Source: an uncultured Paracoccaceae bacterium (GTDB lineage: Bacteria; Pseudomonadota; Alphaproteobacteria; Rhodobacterales; Rhodobacteraceae). From it: DNA of 64,000 nucleotides. This document shows, piece after piece, positions 9,361 to 18,971 of the stretch. The position numbers and the translations under genes were made by a program. The notes below the pieces were generated by a model. The model was not told the DNA's origin, searched no databases, and saw only the letters and a list, made by a program, of their open reading frames with translations. The stretch lies in NCBI GenBank assembly GCA_947503765.1, contig CANNFA010000001.1, forward strand, positions 682,001 through 746,000, given 5' to 3'. Every line of letters starts with the position of its first letter. The first letter of the stretch is position 1.

Positions 9361-10367
9361 TGCTGCGGTATTTCCTGGCCCGGCTTGCGACATTCGTTCC
9401 GACTTTCCTGGGGGTCACGCTGATCTCCTTCGCGTTCATCCGGGTGCTGCCGGGCGATCCGATCATCGTCATGGCGGGCGAGCGCGGGCTGTCCGAGGAA
9501 CGCTATCAGGCGCTGCGCGATCAATACGGGTTCAACGATCCGCTGCTGGTCCAGTTCTGGAATTACCTGACCGGGGTGATGCAGGGCGATCTGGGGCAGA
9601 GTTTCGTGACCAAGAAACCGGTCTGGGACGAGTTTTTCGCGCTGTTCCCGGCCACGCTGGAATTGTCGATCTGCGCCATCATCATCGCCATCCTGCTCGG
9701 CCTGCCCGCGGGGGTCATCGCCGCGGTCTACCGCGGCAAGCTGTTCGACCGGGCGCTGATGTCGACGGCGCTGGTGGGCTATTCGATGCCGATCTTCTGG
9801 TGGGCGCTGCTGCTGATCATCGTGTTTTCCGGCAATCTGGGCTGGACGCCCGTCTCGGGGCGGATCGACCTGCTCTATTACTTCGACAACGTGACCGGCT
9901 TCATGCTGATCGATTCGGCGCTGTCGGGGCAGGACGGCGCGTTCTGGTCCGCGATCCGGCACCTGATCCTGCCGTCGATCGTGCTGGCCACGATCCCGCT
10001 GGCGGTGATCGCGCGGCAGACCCGCTCGGCCATGCTGGAAGTGCTGAGCGAGGATTACATACGCACCGCCCGCGCCAAGGGCCTGCCGCCCGCGCGCGTC
10101 AACGGCCTGCACGCGCTGCGCAACGCGATGATCCCGGTCATCACGGTGATCGGCCTGTCGGTCGGCACCCTGCTGGCGGGCGCGATCCTGACCGAGACGA
10201 TCTTTTCCTGGCCGGGCATCGGCAAGTGGATGGTCGATTCGATCTTTCGCCGCGACTACCCGGTGGTTCAGGGCGGGCTGCTGCTGATCGCGGTGCTGGT
10301 GATGCTGGTGAACCTGACGGTCGACCTGCTTTACGGCCTGATCAACCCCAAGATCCGGAAACGCTGA
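9360..10367 (+). CDS. Peptide ABC transporter permease (DppB-like)
   Basis: 335-residue inner-membrane permease, six predicted helices. It starts MLRYFLARLATFVPTFLGVTLISF, the typical DppB/OppB N-terminal helix, and contains the EAA loop region with YIRTARAKGLPPARV followed by LRNAMIPVITVIG. It overlaps the M24 gene by 1 base and the next permease by 1 base (ATG at 10367), indicating tight translational coupling. It forms the heterodimeric pore with the following gene product. Confidence 0.9.
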   Translation: MLRYFLARLATFVPTFLGVTLISFAFIRVLPGDPIIVMAGERGLSEERYQALRDQYGFNDPLLVQFWNYLTGVMQGDLGQSFVTKKPVWDEFFALFPATLELSICAIIIAILLGLPAGVIAAVYRGKLFDRALMSTALVGYSMPIFWWALLLIIVFSGNLGWTPVSGRIDLLYYFDNVTGFMLIDSALSGQDGAFWSAIRHLILPSIVLATIPLAVIARQTRSAMLEVLSEDYIRTARAKGLPPARVNGLHALRNAMIPVITVIGLSVGTLLAGAILTETIFSWPGIGKWMVDSIFRRDYPVVQGGLLLIAVLVMLVNLTVDLLYGLINPKIRKR

Positions 10368-11278
10368 TGTCGGACGTCTCTTCGCAAACCGCCCGCTCCG
10401 TGATCGACAAGGGCCGCCCCGGCCGCCTGCGCGAATTCTGGCGCTATTTCCGCGAGAATCGGGGCGCGGTGATCGGCCTTTACGTCTTTGCCGCCTTCGT
10501 GCTGGTGGCGATCCTGGCCAACGTGCTGGCCCCCTACGATCCGACCGCGCAGTTCCGCCAGAACACGCTGCAACCGCCGGTCTGGCAGGAGGGGGGCAGC
10601 TGGGCCTTTCCGCTGGGCACCGATCCGTTGGGCCGCGACATGCTGTCCCGGCTGATCCACGGCGCGCGGTTCTCGTTCTTCGTCGGCATCGTGGTCGTCG
10701 TCGTCTCGTCCAGCGGCGGCATCCTGATCGGGCTGATCGCCGGGTTCGCGCCAAAATGGCTCGACACGCTGATCATGCGGGTGATGGACATCATCCTGGC
10801 CTTCCCGTCGCTGCTGCTGGCGCTGGTGCTGGTGGCGATCCTAGGGCCGTCGCTGCTGAACGCGATGATCGCCATCGCGTTGGTGCTGCAACCCCATTAT
10901 GTCCGGCTGACCCGCGCCTCGGTGATGAACGAGCGGACCAAGGATTACGTCGTCTCGGCGCGCGTCGCCGGGGCCGGGCTGGGGCGGCTGATGTTCGTCA
11001 CGGTGCTGCCCAACTGCCTGGCGCCGATCATCGTGCAGGCCGCTTTGTCGTTTTCCACCGCGATCCTCGACGCGGCCGCGCTGGGCTTTCTGGGCATGGG
11101 CGCGCAGCCGCCGACACCGGAATGGGGCACCATGCTGGCCGAGGCGCGCGAGTTCATCCTGCGCGCCTGGTGGGTCGTCACCTTTCCCGGCCTTGCGATC
11201 CTTGTCACTGTGCTGGCGATCAACCTGATGGGCGACGGGCTGCGCGACGCGCTGGATCCGAAACTGAAGCGGAGCTGA
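10367..11278 (+). CDS. Peptide ABC transporter permease (DppC-like)
   Basis: 303 residues with the DppC/OppC layout: a cytoplasmic N-terminal tail (residues 1-35), a first helix (GAVIGLYVFAAFVLVAILAN), a periplasmic loop holding LGTDPLGRDMLSRLIHGAR, then the membrane domain. The EAA segment is KDYVVSARVAGAGLG. The true start is the ATG overlapping the upstream stop; the much longer open frame upstream is the out-of-frame shadow of the first permease. It pairs with the 9360-10367 product. Confidence 0.9.
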   Translation: MSDVSSQTARSVIDKGRPGRLREFWRYFRENRGAVIGLYVFAAFVLVAILANVLAPYDPTAQFRQNTLQPPVWQEGGSWAFPLGTDPLGRDMLSRLIHGARFSFFVGIVVVVVSSSGGILIGLIAGFAPKWLDTLIMRVMDIILAFPSLLLALVLVAILGPSLLNAMIAIALVLQPHYVRLTRASVMNERTKDYVVSARVAGAGLGRLMFVTVLPNCLAPIIVQAALSFSTAILDAAALGFLGMGAQPPTPEWGTMLAEAREFILRAWWVVTFPGLAILVTVLAINLMGDGLRDALDPKLKRS

Positions 11279-11281
11279 CGC

Positions 11282-12265
11282 ATGGCCCTTCTGACCATCC
11301 GCAACCTTTCGGTCGATTTCGCCACCGGCGGCGGCGCGTTTCGCGCGGTGGACCGCGTGAACCTCGATGTCGATCCGGGCGAGGTGCTGGCAATCGTCGG
11401 CGAAAGCGGCTCTGGCAAGTCGGTGTCGATGCTGGCGACCATGGGCCTTCTGCCCTGGACCGCGACGATCACGGCGGACGAGCTGTCATTCGACGGGCGC
11501 GACCTGCGCGGCATGTCCGGCAAGGCGCGGCGACGGCTGATCGGCAAGGACATCTCGATGATTTTCCAGGAGCCGATGTCATCGCTGAACCCGTGCTTCA
11601 CCGTGGGATTCCAGATCAACGAGGCGCTGCGCCAGCATCTGAACCTCGACCGCGCCGCGCGCCGCCGCCGGACGATCGAGCTTTTGGACATGGTCGGCAT
11701 CCCGTCGGCCGAAAAACGGCTCAGCGCGTTTCCGCACCAGTTGTCGGGCGGCATGAACCAGCGGGTGATGATCGCCATGGCCATCGCCTGCCGTCCGCGC
11801 CTGCTGATCGCCGACGAGCCGACCACCGCGCTCGACGTGACGATCCAGGCGCAGATCCTCGATCTGCTGACCGACCTGCAACGCGAGACCGGCATGGCGC
11901 TGATCCTGATCACCCACGACATGGGCGTGGTGGCCGAGACGGCGGAACGGGTCTGCGTGCAATATGCCGGCCAGAAGGTCGAGGATCAGCCCGTTGCCGA
12001 CCTGTTCGACACCCCGCACCATCCCTACACCGCCGCGCTGTTGGCCGCCCTGCCCGAGCGCGCCACGGAACGGCGACTGCCGACCATCCCCGGCGTGGTG
12101 CCGGGCCAGTTCGACCGCCCCGACGGCTGCCTGTTCTCGCCGCGCTGCAAATATGCCGATGACAAGTGCCGCAGCGTGGAGCCGCCGGTGCAGCCCGACA
12201 CGCTGGGCCGGGCGCGGTGCCACTACCCGCTTGCCGTGCCCGCCGATGTGGAGGCGGTGCAATGA
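11282..12265 (+). CDS. Peptide ABC transporter ATP-binding protein (DppD-like)
   Basis: 327-residue ATPase. Walker A is GESGSGKS, the signature is [16 protein letters not shown], and Walker B is [16 protein letters not shown]. The C-terminal oligopeptide/dipeptide extension carries four cysteines in [18 protein letters not shown], the usual Fe-S/oligopeptide ABC C-terminal motif. It begins 4 bases after the permease stop and overlaps the next ATPase by 4 bases (ATGA). Together the two ATPases energise the importer. Confidence 0.92.
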   Translation: MALLTIRNLSVDFATGGGAFRAVDRVNLDVDPGEVLAIVGESGSGKSVSMLATMGLLPWTATITADELSFDGRDLRGMSGKARRRLIGKDISMIFQEPMSSLNPCFTVGFQINEALRQHLNLDRAARRRRTIELLDMVGIPSAEKRLSAFPHQLSGGMNQRVMIAMAIACRPRLLIADEPTTALDVTIQAQILDLLTDLQRETGMALILITHDMGVVAETAERVCVQYAGQKVEDQPVADLFDTPHHPYTAALLAALPERATERRLPTIPGVVPGQFDRPDGCLFSPRCKYADDKCRSVEPPVQPDTLGRARCHYPLAVPADVEAVQ

Positions 12266-13218
12266 GCGGCCCGGTCGTGCGCGCCGAGGGGCTCAGCCGC
12301 CATTACGAGGTGGGCGGCGGCATGTTTTCCGCCAGCCAGACGCTGCGCGCCGTGCAGGATGCCAGTTTCTCTGTCGAAGCGGGAAAGACCCTGGCCATCG
12401 TCGGCGAATCGGGCTGCGGCAAGTCCACGCTGGCGCGCATGGTCACGATGATCGAGGCCCCGACCGAGGGGCGGCTGCTGATCGACGGGACCGAGGTGAC
12501 GCCCGATCGCTGGGCCGAACTGCGGTCGTCGGTCCAGATCGTGTTCCAGGATCCCTACGGCTCGCTGAACCTGCGCCACCGGATCGGCGCGATCCTGGAA
12601 GAACCGCTGAAGATCAACCGCCCCGACATGAACGCCGCGCAGCGCGCCGAGAAGGGGCGCGAGATGCTGGACCTCGTCGGCCTGCGCCCCGAGCATTACG
12701 ACCGCTATCCGCACATGTTCTCGGGCGGGCAACGCCAGCGCATCGCCGTCGCCCGCGCCCTGATGCTGGAGCCGAAACTGCTGGTGCTGGACGAGCCGGT
12801 CTCGGCGCTGGACCTGTCGATCCAGAGCCAGATCCTCAACCTGCTGCTCGATTTGCAGGAGCGGCTGCAACTGGCCTACCTGTTCGTGTCGCACGATCTG
12901 TCCGTGGTGCGCCATGTCGCCGATGACGTGCTGGTGATGTATCTGGGCCGGGTGGTGGAACAGGCGGCCAAGGACGACCTGTTCGACGCGCCGCGCCATC
13001 CCTACACGCGCGCGCTTCTGTCGGCCACGCCCGTCGCCGATCCGCGCAGCAGCCGCCAGCGGATCAAGCTGGAGGGGGAACTGCCCTCGCCGCTGGCCAT
13101 CCCCCCCGGCTGCGCCTTCGCGCCGCGCTGCTGGAAGGCGCAGGACAAATGCCGCGCCGAACGCCCCGAACTGGACGGCGGGGCGCATCCGGCAGCCTGC
13201 TTCTTTCCTGAGAACTAG
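12262..13218 (+). CDS. Peptide ABC transporter ATP-binding protein (DppF-like)
   Basis: 318 residues; second ATPase of the importer and last gene of the operon. Motifs: Walker [11 protein letters not shown]-loop [11 protein letters not shown], signature [15 protein letters not shown], Walker [17 protein letters not shown], switch [10 protein letters not shown]. The C-terminal [15 protein letters not shown] segment again matches the oligopeptide-transporter tail. The ATG at 12262 overlaps the previous stop and precedes [20 protein letters not shown]; the upstream frame extension is shadow. Confidence 0.92.
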   Translation: MSGPVVRAEGLSRHYEVGGGMFSASQTLRAVQDASFSVEAGKTLAIVGESGCGKSTLARMVTMIEAPTEGRLLIDGTEVTPDRWAELRSSVQIVFQDPYGSLNLRHRIGAILEEPLKINRPDMNAAQRAEKGREMLDLVGLRPEHYDRYPHMFSGGQRQRIAVARALMLEPKLLVLDEPVSALDLSIQSQILNLLLDLQERLQLAYLFVSHDLSVVRHVADDVLVMYLGRVVEQAAKDDLFDAPRHPYTRALLSATPVADPRSSRQRIKLEGELPSPLAIPPGCAFAPRCWKAQDKCRAERPELDGGAHPAACFFPEN

Positions 13219-13264
13219 GAATTGCGCCTTGCCGCCCGGGCCTGCGATGCGGGTCCGGGCCGGA

Positions 13265-13339
<75 letters not shown>

Positions 13340-13428
13340 CCGTTTCGTGCGCGGGTGATTAGACGCAATCCGCCGAGGGCGCAAGGGCAATCTGGACGCT
13401 TCGCGGGCACTGCGGTACACAGTGGCGC

Positions 13429-13569
13429 ATGGGCAGGAAATCCGGGTCGACACTCAAGGATACCGCTGCGAAAAAGCGGCAGGACAGGCTGAAAGCCGCG
13501 CTGAAGGCGAACATGGCGCGGCGCAAGGCACAGGCCAGGGCGCGCAAGGCAGACAAACCCGAGGAGTGA
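13429..13569 (+). CDS. Small basic protein, 46 residues
   Basis: ATG at 13429 to TGA at 13569 encodes [20 protein letters not shown] and a further 26 residues dominated by Lys, Arg and Ala with no hydrophobic core; the predicted pI is very high and the chain looks like one amphipathic helix. It sits 7 bases before murA on the same strand, so it is probably co-transcribed with it. I recall small proteins of this type beside murA in other Rhodobacteraceae, but no function is known to me. Nucleic-acid or ribosome binding is only a guess from charge. Confidence 0.65.
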   Translation: MGRKSGSTLKDTAAKKRQDRLKAALKANMARRKAQARARKADKPEE

Positions 13570-13576
13570 GGCAGTC

Positions 13577-14845
13577 ATGGATTCCATTCTGGTACGCGGC
13601 GGTGCGGAACTGTCGGGCGACATCCCCATTGCGGGGGCGAAGAACGCCTGCCTGACGCTGATGCCGGCGACGCTGCTGTCGGAGGAGCCGCTGACGCTGA
13701 CCAACGCGCCGCGGCTCAGCGACATCCGCACCATGACCGAACTGCTGGCGTCTCTCGGGGCCGAGGTGACGCAATTGCAGGACGGCCAGGTGCTGGCCAT
13801 GTCCAGCCACGACATCCACAACCGGACTGCCGATTACGACATCGTGCGCAAGATGCGCGCCTCGATCCTGGTGCTCGGCCCGCTGCTGGCGCGCTGCGGC
13901 GAGGCCAAGGTGTCGCTGCCCGGCGGCTGTGCCATCGGCGCGCGGCCGGTGGACCTGCACCTGCGCGGGCTGGAGGCGCTTGGCGCCAGGCTGGACCTGA
14001 AGGACGGCTACGTTCATGCCAGCGCGCCGGGCGGGCTGAAAGGGGCCGAGATCGCGTTTCCCCTGGTCTCTGTCGGCGCGACGGAAAACGTGCTGATGGC
14101 GGCGGTGCTGGCGAAAGGGACCACCGTTCTTCGCAATGCGGCACGCGAGCCGGAAATCGTCGATCTCGCACATTGCCTGCGCAAGATGGGCGCGCGGATC
14201 GAGGGTGAGGGGACGCCCGACATCACCGTCGAAGGGGTCGACCGGCTGCACGGCGCGACGCATCCGGTGGTGCCCGACCGGATCGAGCTGGGCACCTACA
14301 TGCTGGCGCCGGCCATCGCGGGCGGCACGGTGGAATGTCTTGGCGGACGGCTGGATCTTGTCGCGGCCTTCGCCGAGAAACTGGCCGAGGCCGGGATCGA
14401 CGTCGAGGAAACGCCGCGCGGCCTGAAGGTCGCCCGCCGCAATGGCCGTGTCCGCGCCGTCGACGTGGAAACCGCGCCGTTTCCGGGCTTTCCCACCGAC
14501 CTGCAGGCGCAGATGATGGCGCTGATGTGCACCGCCGAGGGGGTCAGCGTGCTGGAAGAGACGATTTTCGAGAACCGGTTCATGCATGCGCCCGAACTGA
14601 TGCGGATGGGCGCCGATATCGACGTCGCGGGCGGCACCGCCACCGTCACCGGGGTCGGCCGGCTGAAGGGCGCACCGGTGATGGCCACGGACCTGCGCGC
14701 CTCCGTCTCGCTGATCCTGGCCGGGCTGGCGGCCGAGGGGGAAACCCGCGTCAACCGGGTCTATCACCTCGACCGCGGCTACGAGCACGTGGTGCGCAAG
14801 CTGTCGGGCGTGGGCGCGTCCATCGAACGGGTGCATGGCGAATGA
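13577..14845 (+). CDS. murA: UDP-N-acetylglucosamine 1-carboxyvinyltransferase
   Basis: 422 residues, full length. MurA transfers enolpyruvate from PEP to UDP-GlcNAc, the first committed step of peptidoglycan synthesis, in the cytoplasm. Visible are the GAKNA segment with Lys22, [17 protein letters not shown], and the catalytic Cys118 in [13 protein letters not shown], which makes this a fosfomycin-sensitive-type active site. The downstream DUF2948 gene starts within its stop codon (ATGA), so the two are coupled. Confidence 0.95.
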   Translation: MDSILVRGGAELSGDIPIAGAKNACLTLMPATLLSEEPLTLTNAPRLSDIRTMTELLASLGAEVTQLQDGQVLAMSSHDIHNRTADYDIVRKMRASILVLGPLLARCGEAKVSLPGGCAIGARPVDLHLRGLEALGARLDLKDGYVHASAPGGLKGAEIAFPLVSVGATENVLMAAVLAKGTTVLRNAAREPEIVDLAHCLRKMGARIEGEGTPDITVEGVDRLHGATHPVVPDRIELGTYMLAPAIAGGTVECLGGRLDLVAAFAEKLAEAGIDVEETPRGLKVARRNGRVRAVDVETAPFPGFPTDLQAQMMALMCTAEGVSVLEETIFENRFMHAPELMRMGADIDVAGGTATVTGVGRLKGAPVMATDLRASVSLILAGLAAEGETRVNRVYHLDRGYEHVVRKLSGVGASIERVHGE

Positions 14846-15315
14846 CCGACGATGCCCGTTTCGAGGATGGCGAAGGCGCGCCGCTGCGGCTCAAGGCGCT
14901 GACACCCGAAGATCTTCCGGTGATCGCGGCGCTTGTGCAGGACGCGGTGTTCCCCGCGACCGAAATGCGCTGGCTGCCGCGCGAGCGGCGCTTTGCCATC
15001 CTGCTCAACCGGTTCCGCTGGGAAAAGGCGGGGGCCGGCTCGGACCGGTCGCCCGAACGGGTGCAGTCGGTGCTGGTTGTCGACGATGTGATGAAAGTGG
15101 CCAGCCAGGGGATCGACCGCAACGGCGATGACCTGATCCTGTCGCTGCTGTCGCTGGCCTTCGCGCCCGGCGAGGACGGGACCGGACGGCTGGAGCTGGT
15201 GCTGGCCGGCGATGGCGGCATCGCGCTGGAGGTCGAGGCGCTGGACGTCACGCTGCGCGACGTCACGCGGCCCTACCCGGCGCCGTCCGGCCAGGCGCCG
15301 CACCATCCCGACTAG
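14842..15315 (+). CDS. DUF2948 family protein
   Basis: 157 residues. The conserved pattern [20 protein letters not shown] followed by [19 protein letters not shown] identifies DUF2948, an alphaproteobacterial family of unknown function usually found after murA. No signal peptide or membrane segment. The start is the ATG overlapping the murA stop by 4 bases; the ribosome-binding site would be inside murA. A role linked to the cell envelope is inference from gene order only. Confidence 0.85.
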   Translation: MTDDARFEDGEGAPLRLKALTPEDLPVIAALVQDAVFPATEMRWLPRERRFAILLNRFRWEKAGAGSDRSPERVQSVLVVDDVMKVASQGIDRNGDDLILSLLSLAFAPGEDGTGRLELVLAGDGGIALEVEALDVTLRDVTRPYPAPSGQAPHHPD

Positions 15316-15656
15316 GGCGTCCGGCCGCCGGGGCGGGGCAGCGTTTTCGAAGAAGGGCGCGTTCGCCCCGGCGGCTGAATGCAATTCAACGCGACTTGCT
15401 AGGGCCGGTCAGGGTTTGACGCACGGCAGGGGTTTCGGATCGCCTGCGGCGATCCGATCCATGCGAGGGGCGTTGCCCCTCGCGCTCCCCAAGGTACTTT
15501 TCGCAAGATGAGGAGGAATGCCGGTATCGACCTTCAGCGCGGCTGAAACATGTCGTGGTTGATCGGAGTCGGGGTGTTCATCTTCCGATCCAGGGCAGCC
15601 TTTGCACGGCCAATGCTCCCGGGATGGAGGCTGGATTCATCTGAACGCCAACCGCC
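15316..15656. other. 341-base intergenic region with repeat copy 2
   Basis: Lies between two convergent genes (DUF2948 and the SDR). It contains the repeat copy described at 15433-15514. The remaining sequence (15316-15432 and 15515-15656) holds no credible reading frame or RNA gene that I can see. Confidence 0.6.
15433..15514 (+). repeat. Intergenic double-hairpin repeat, copy 2 (divergent)
   Basis: First a hairpin CGGATCG-CCTG-CGGCGATCCG, then GCGAGGGGC-GTT-GCCCCTCGC, then CTCCCCAAGGTACTTTTCGCAAGATGAGGA. The tail matches the tails of the copies near 29239 and 56589 almost exactly, while the hairpin order is swapped compared with them. It is in the sense direction of the DUF2948 gene, 118 bases after its stop. 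Confidence 0.6.
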
Positions 15657-16466
15657 CTAATGCGCGGCGGAATCCACCGTATCGACTAGAGAGCGGCCGC
15701 CATCCACCGTCAGGATCTGCCCGGTCATGAAACCCGCGCCATCGGAGGCGAGGAAGCGCGCCGCTTCCGCCACTTCGCCGGGGCTGGCGATGCGGGCCAG
15801 CGGGGTGTTGCGAATGATCTCGTCGCGGCAGTCTTCGTTTTCCCGGATGCTGTCCTTCAGGCTGGCGCTCATCACGCTGCCGAAGGCGACCGCGTTCACC
15901 CGGATCCGGTGCGGCGCCAACGCGACCGCCATCGCCCGCGTCATCTGGTCCAGCGCGGCGCAGCTGATCGAGTAAGCCAGAAGGTCGGGGTGGGTGCGCC
16001 GCGCCGCGATCGAGCTGAGGTTGACGATGGCGCCTGCCGGCGCCTCTCCCTCGGCGCCGCCCGATTGCTTGATCATGCGTTTCGCGACCAGCTGGGTAAG
16101 CCGTAGCGAGGTCATCAGGTTTTGCTGAAGCAGCTGTTCCACCGCGTCGTCATCGGGGTTGAGCGGATCGGACGCGGCGATCTGCCGGCTGGCATTGACC
16201 AGGATGTCGACCTGGTCGAACGCATCCAGTGTCAGCGACAGCAGGTTCTGGATGTTCAGCTTTTCGCGCAGATCGCCGGCGAAATAGCGGATATTGCTGT
16301 CCTCTTTCGCGGCGGCCTCGCCGACTTCCTTGACCAGCCGCGCCTCGTCCATGTCGGCGAACACGACATTGGCGTCCATCTTGGCGAAGTGGCGGCCGAT
16401 GGCCAGGCCGACGCCGTTCGCGGCGCCGGTGACGATGGCGGTCTTTCCGGCAATCGAAAATGACAT
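15657..16466 (-). CDS. Short-chain dehydrogenase family protein lacking the catalytic lysine
   Basis: 269 residues with a Rossmann fold. The cofactor loop is TGAANGVGLAIG near residue 12, and the C-terminus has the family pattern SPGEVAEAARFLASDGAGFMTG..LTVDGG. The expected YxxxK is YSISC (Tyr kept, Lys replaced by Cys), and NNAG is replaced by NASR. Such changes usually abolish or alter classical SDR chemistry, so it may be a non-catalytic or atypical member. The start ATG at 16466 gives MSFSIAGKTAIVTG, matching the family; the longer upstream frame is not needed. Confidence 0.8.
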   Translation of the reverse strand: MSFSIAGKTAIVTGAANGVGLAIGRHFAKMDANVVFADMDEARLVKEVGEAAAKEDSNIRYFAGDLREKLNIQNLLSLTLDAFDQVDILVNASRQIAASDPLNPDDDAVEQLLQQNLMTSLRLTQLVAKRMIKQSGGAEGEAPAGAIVNLSSIAARRTHPDLLAYSISCAALDQMTRAMAVALAPHRIRVNAVAFGSVMSASLKDSIRENEDCRDEIIRNTPLARIASPGEVAEAARFLASDGAGFMTGQILTVDGGRSLVDTVDSAAH

Positions 16467-16497
16467 GTGGCTGTCCTGGTTTTGCTGATGTCGGGTG

Positions 16498-17505
16498 TTA
16501 GCGGGCGCCGCCGCGAGAAACCGATTTCGGCCGGGCGGCGGCGAGAATCTTGAACCGGGCGGTGCCGGCGATCTCCTGCACCTCGTGGAACCGGCTGCGA
16601 ACTTCGGCCTCGTAGGGCAGATGGCGATTCGCCACAAGCCACAGCCGCCCCGAGGGCGTAAGCATCGCCGCCGCCGCCGCGATGAAGTCGCGCCCGAGGC
16701 CGGGATCGGCGGCGCGGCCCTGGTGGAACGGCGGGTTGGTCACGATGCCGTCGAATTTCTCTTCGGGGCGAAAGTGCAGCGCGTCGGCCCAGTGAAACCG
16801 GGCGCGCGGATCGGTGATGTTGCGGCGGGCGCAGTCCAGCGCGGCATGCTCGGCCTCGATCAGATGCACCTCGCGGACGCTGCCCCGCTCCAGTACGCGG
16901 GCGGCGAGATAGCCCCAGCCGGCGCCCAGATCGGCAATGCGGCGCGGCAGCTTGTCCGGCAGTGCGGCGGCCAGCGCGGCCGATCCGTCATCGACACCAT
17001 CCGCCGAGAAGACGCCGGGCGCGGTCACGAACCCGCCGGGCACCGCCTGCCCGGCCGCGTCCGCCGCCCAGGCCGTGAAATCGCCGCCCGAGACGGCGAA
17101 CAGCTTGCCATGACCGCGCGACATCACCTCGCCCACCGTGCCGCCCTGCCGGCGGCAGTCCTTGAGCAGGCTTTCGACACCGTCGCGCTTCTGTCCGTCC
17201 ACGATCACGGGTCCGCCCCCGGTGCGCGCCATCGCCTCGGCCAGCAGCGCGCGCGCCTCGTCCTTGGCGCGCGGCACGCAGACCAGCGCGGCGGCATAGG
17301 TGCCTTCGGCCGATGTGACGACCTCATAGCCCCGCGCGGCAAAGGCGTCGTGATCGGGGCGGAACCCCTGCACGACCTGGATACGGTCCATGGGCAGCGC
17401 CGACAGGTCCATGTCCGCTTGCGGGCGGAACACGGCGATGCGGCCCTCGCCGGGCAGGTGAACCGCGCCGCTGTCGAGCGCGGTGGTCAGACGTGGCTGG
17501 GACAT
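16498..17505 (-). CDS. Class I SAM-dependent methyltransferase, RsmC-like
   Basis: 335 residues. The C-terminal half carries motif I ADLGAGWGYLAARVL and the NPPF motif (IVTNPPFHQGR) typical of enzymes methylating an exocyclic amino group of guanine or adenine. The N-terminal half is a degenerate copy of the same fold, the arrangement of RsmC, which makes m2G1207 in 16S rRNA. The most likely role is 16S rRNA (guanine-N2) methylation; the exact target is inferred. It is followed on the same strand by the SDR gene. Confidence 0.8.
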   Translation of the reverse strand: MSQPRLTTALDSGAVHLPGEGRIAVFRPQADMDLSALPMDRIQVVQGFRPDHDAFAARGYEVVTSAEGTYAAALVCVPRAKDEARALLAEAMARTGGGPVIVDGQKRDGVESLLKDCRRQGGTVGEVMSRGHGKLFAVSGGDFTAWAADAAGQAVPGGFVTAPGVFSADGVDDGSAALAAALPDKLPRRIADLGAGWGYLAARVLERGSVREVHLIEAEHAALDCARRNITDPRARFHWADALHFRPEEKFDGIVTNPPFHQGRAADPGLGRDFIAAAAAMLTPSGRLWLVANRHLPYEAEVRSRFHEVQEIAGTARFKILAAARPKSVSRGGAR

Positions 17506-17524
17506 CGGGGCGGGCTGGGCTGCC

Positions 17525-17860
17525 CTACTCCTTTTCCATGGTGCATTGCAGCGGATGCTGGTGGCGGCGGGCGAAATCCATCACCTGCCCGACCTTGGTC
17601 TCGGCAATCTCGAAGCTGAACACGCCGACCACGGCCACGCCCTTCTTGTGGACGGTCAGCATCAACTCGAACGCCTGGGCGTGGTTCATGCCGAAGAACC
17701 GCTCCAGCACCAGCACCACGAATTCCATCGGCGTGAAATCGTCGTTCAGCAGCATGACCTTGTACAGCGGCGGACGCTTGGTTTTCGCACGGGTCTCGGT
17801 CACGACTCCGGCGTCGCCCTCTCCGGGGGTCTTGGTCATCTGGTCGGGCAGGCGCGTCAC
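17525..17860 (-). CDS. clpS: ATP-dependent Clp protease adaptor ClpS
   Basis: 111 residues. The core [19 protein letters not shown] and [21 protein letters not shown] are the ClpS fold with the NDD/M residues that hold N-degron side chains. It delivers N-end-rule substrates to ClpAP in the cytoplasm. I chose the GTG at 17860 because GGAGA lies 8 bases upstream; a TTG at 17878 would add 6 residues without a ribosome-binding site, and an ATG at 17839 would remove 7. No clpA is in the window. Confidence 0.92.
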   Translation of the reverse strand: MTRLPDQMTKTPGEGDAGVVTETRAKTKRPPLYKVMLLNDDFTPMEFVVLVLERFFGMNHAQAFELMLTVHKKGVAVVGVFSFEIAETKVGQVMDFARRHQHPLQCTMEKE

Positions 17861-17966
17861 GCGTGATCTCTCCGGCAAAAAAAGGCTGCGGTGGCTCGCG
17901 GCGACTATATAAGCTCTGGCGCCGCAGTGAAAAGGGGGGGCGAGGCTGCGGGCCGGCGGACCGCGA

Positions 17967-18233
17967 TCAGAATGCCGGTATCAGGTACAGACCCAGCAGC
18001 AGGATGCAGAACAACGTCAGCGACAGGTTGAAGCCCCGCCGCCACGATGGGGCCGCGGCCAGGCCCAGATAATGCGCCAGGATGATCCGCGCCTTGATCA
18101 GCGCCAGCAGCAGCACGGCCGTGCCCGTCACGCGGATGTCGACCCCGCGATTGATCAGCCCGGCCGCCACCGCCGACAGCCCGCTGAGCACGATCAGGGC
18201 GACCCACGCACGGGTAAGGATATCGGGCCGCAT
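17967..18233 (-). CDS. Cytochrome c oxidase subunit IV / NorF-like small membrane protein
   Basis: 88 residues, three hydrophobic segments (about 8-28, 33-52 and 65-87), with the [14 protein letters not shown] motif shared by NorF and prokaryotic subunit IV proteins. It starts 5 bases after the norE-like gene and forms a two-gene operon with it. In denitrifiers NorE/NorF accompany NorCB nitric oxide reductase and support its activity. No norCB is present here. Inference: an accessory pair for a NO reductase or an oxidase elsewhere, perhaps the operon at 33012-39813. Confidence 0.7.
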   Translation of the reverse strand: MRPDILTRAWVALIVLSGLSAVAAGLINRGVDIRVTGTAVLLLALIKARIILAHYLGLAAAPSWRRGFNLSLTLFCILLLGLYLIPAF

Positions 18234-18238
18234 CGCGT

Positions 18239-18808
18239 TCAGGCCAGCAGGTAGATGACGGGGAACAGCAGCACCCAGACCAGATCGACCATGTGCCAGA
18301 AGGCGGCGCCGGTCTCGATGTTTTCGGGCGCGTCGCGCCAGGCGACCAGCAGCAGCAGCAGGATGCCGGCGATCACATGGGCGGCGTGGAACCCTGTCAG
18401 CAGGTAGTAGAACATGAAGAACGGATGCGTGTCGTAGGTGATGCCCTGTGCCGCCTTGTCGGCGTATTCGATGCCCTTGATGACCAGGAACACCGCCCCA
18501 AGCGCCGCCGCCGCGACCAGCGCCAGCCGGGCCGCACCCCGCCTTGCCGCGCGCCGCAGGGTCAGCGCCTGCGCGGCAAGGTAGCCGCTGGTGATCAGCA
18601 CGATGGTGTTGAGCGCGGCGCCCGTGCGGTGCAGATGGGTCTGCGCCTCGGCAAAGCCGGCCGGATCGGTCAGGCGGACCGACAGGAAGGCGGCGAACCC
18701 GGCCCCGAACACCAGAAGCTCGCTGATGATCAGCACCCAGATCATCAGGTCGCCCGGCAGCTCGTCGAGCAGCGGATGCGGCGCGGGGTCCGGCACCGGA
18801 TCGGTCAC
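18239..18808 (-). CDS. Cytochrome c oxidase subunit III family / NorE-like protein
   Basis: 189 residues with five membrane helices. It has PGDLMIWVLIISELLVFG near the N-terminus and FYYLLTGFHAAHVIAG plus FWHMVDLVWVLLFPVIYLL at the end, the conserved core of the subunit III superfamily. The five-helix length matches NorE rather than seven-helix COX3. The start is a GTG at 18808 (the nearby ATG at 18846 is out of frame) without a strong ribosome-binding site, so the start is uncertain. Paired with the norF-like gene. Confidence 0.7.
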   Translation of the reverse strand: MTDPVPDPAPHPLLDELPGDLMIWVLIISELLVFGAGFAAFLSVRLTDPAGFAEAQTHLHRTGAALNTIVLITSGYLAAQALTLRRAARRGAARLALVAAAALGAVFLVIKGIEYADKAAQGITYDTHPFFMFYYLLTGFHAAHVIAGILLLLLVAWRDAPENIETGAAFWHMVDLVWVLLFPVIYLLA

Positions 18809-18875
18809 CGGACGGGCCGGGGTTCTGGGGTTGGCAGGGTGTGCATGGCGGGGTCTCTATCCCCTGCCGCAGCGG

Positions 18876-18902
18876 GGTGCAACGCGGACAAATCGTTGCA
18901 CC
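18876..18902. promoter_or_regulatory. 9-bp inverted repeat between norE-like and HAD genes
   Basis: GGTGCAACG (18876-18884) and CGTTGCACC (18894-18902) separated by 9 bases, overlapping at its right end a second palindrome GCACCGCG-CGCGGTGC (18898-18913). It lies in the 163-base divergent intergenic region, 68 bases before the norE-like start and 70 before the HAD start. Symmetry and position suggest an operator; the protein is unknown. Confidence 0.45.
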
Positions 18903-18971
18903 GCGCGCGGTGCGGGCGTATCGCAAGACGGCGGCGGCCAGGACGGGGCGGCGCGAAAAGGCGAGGGTCCG

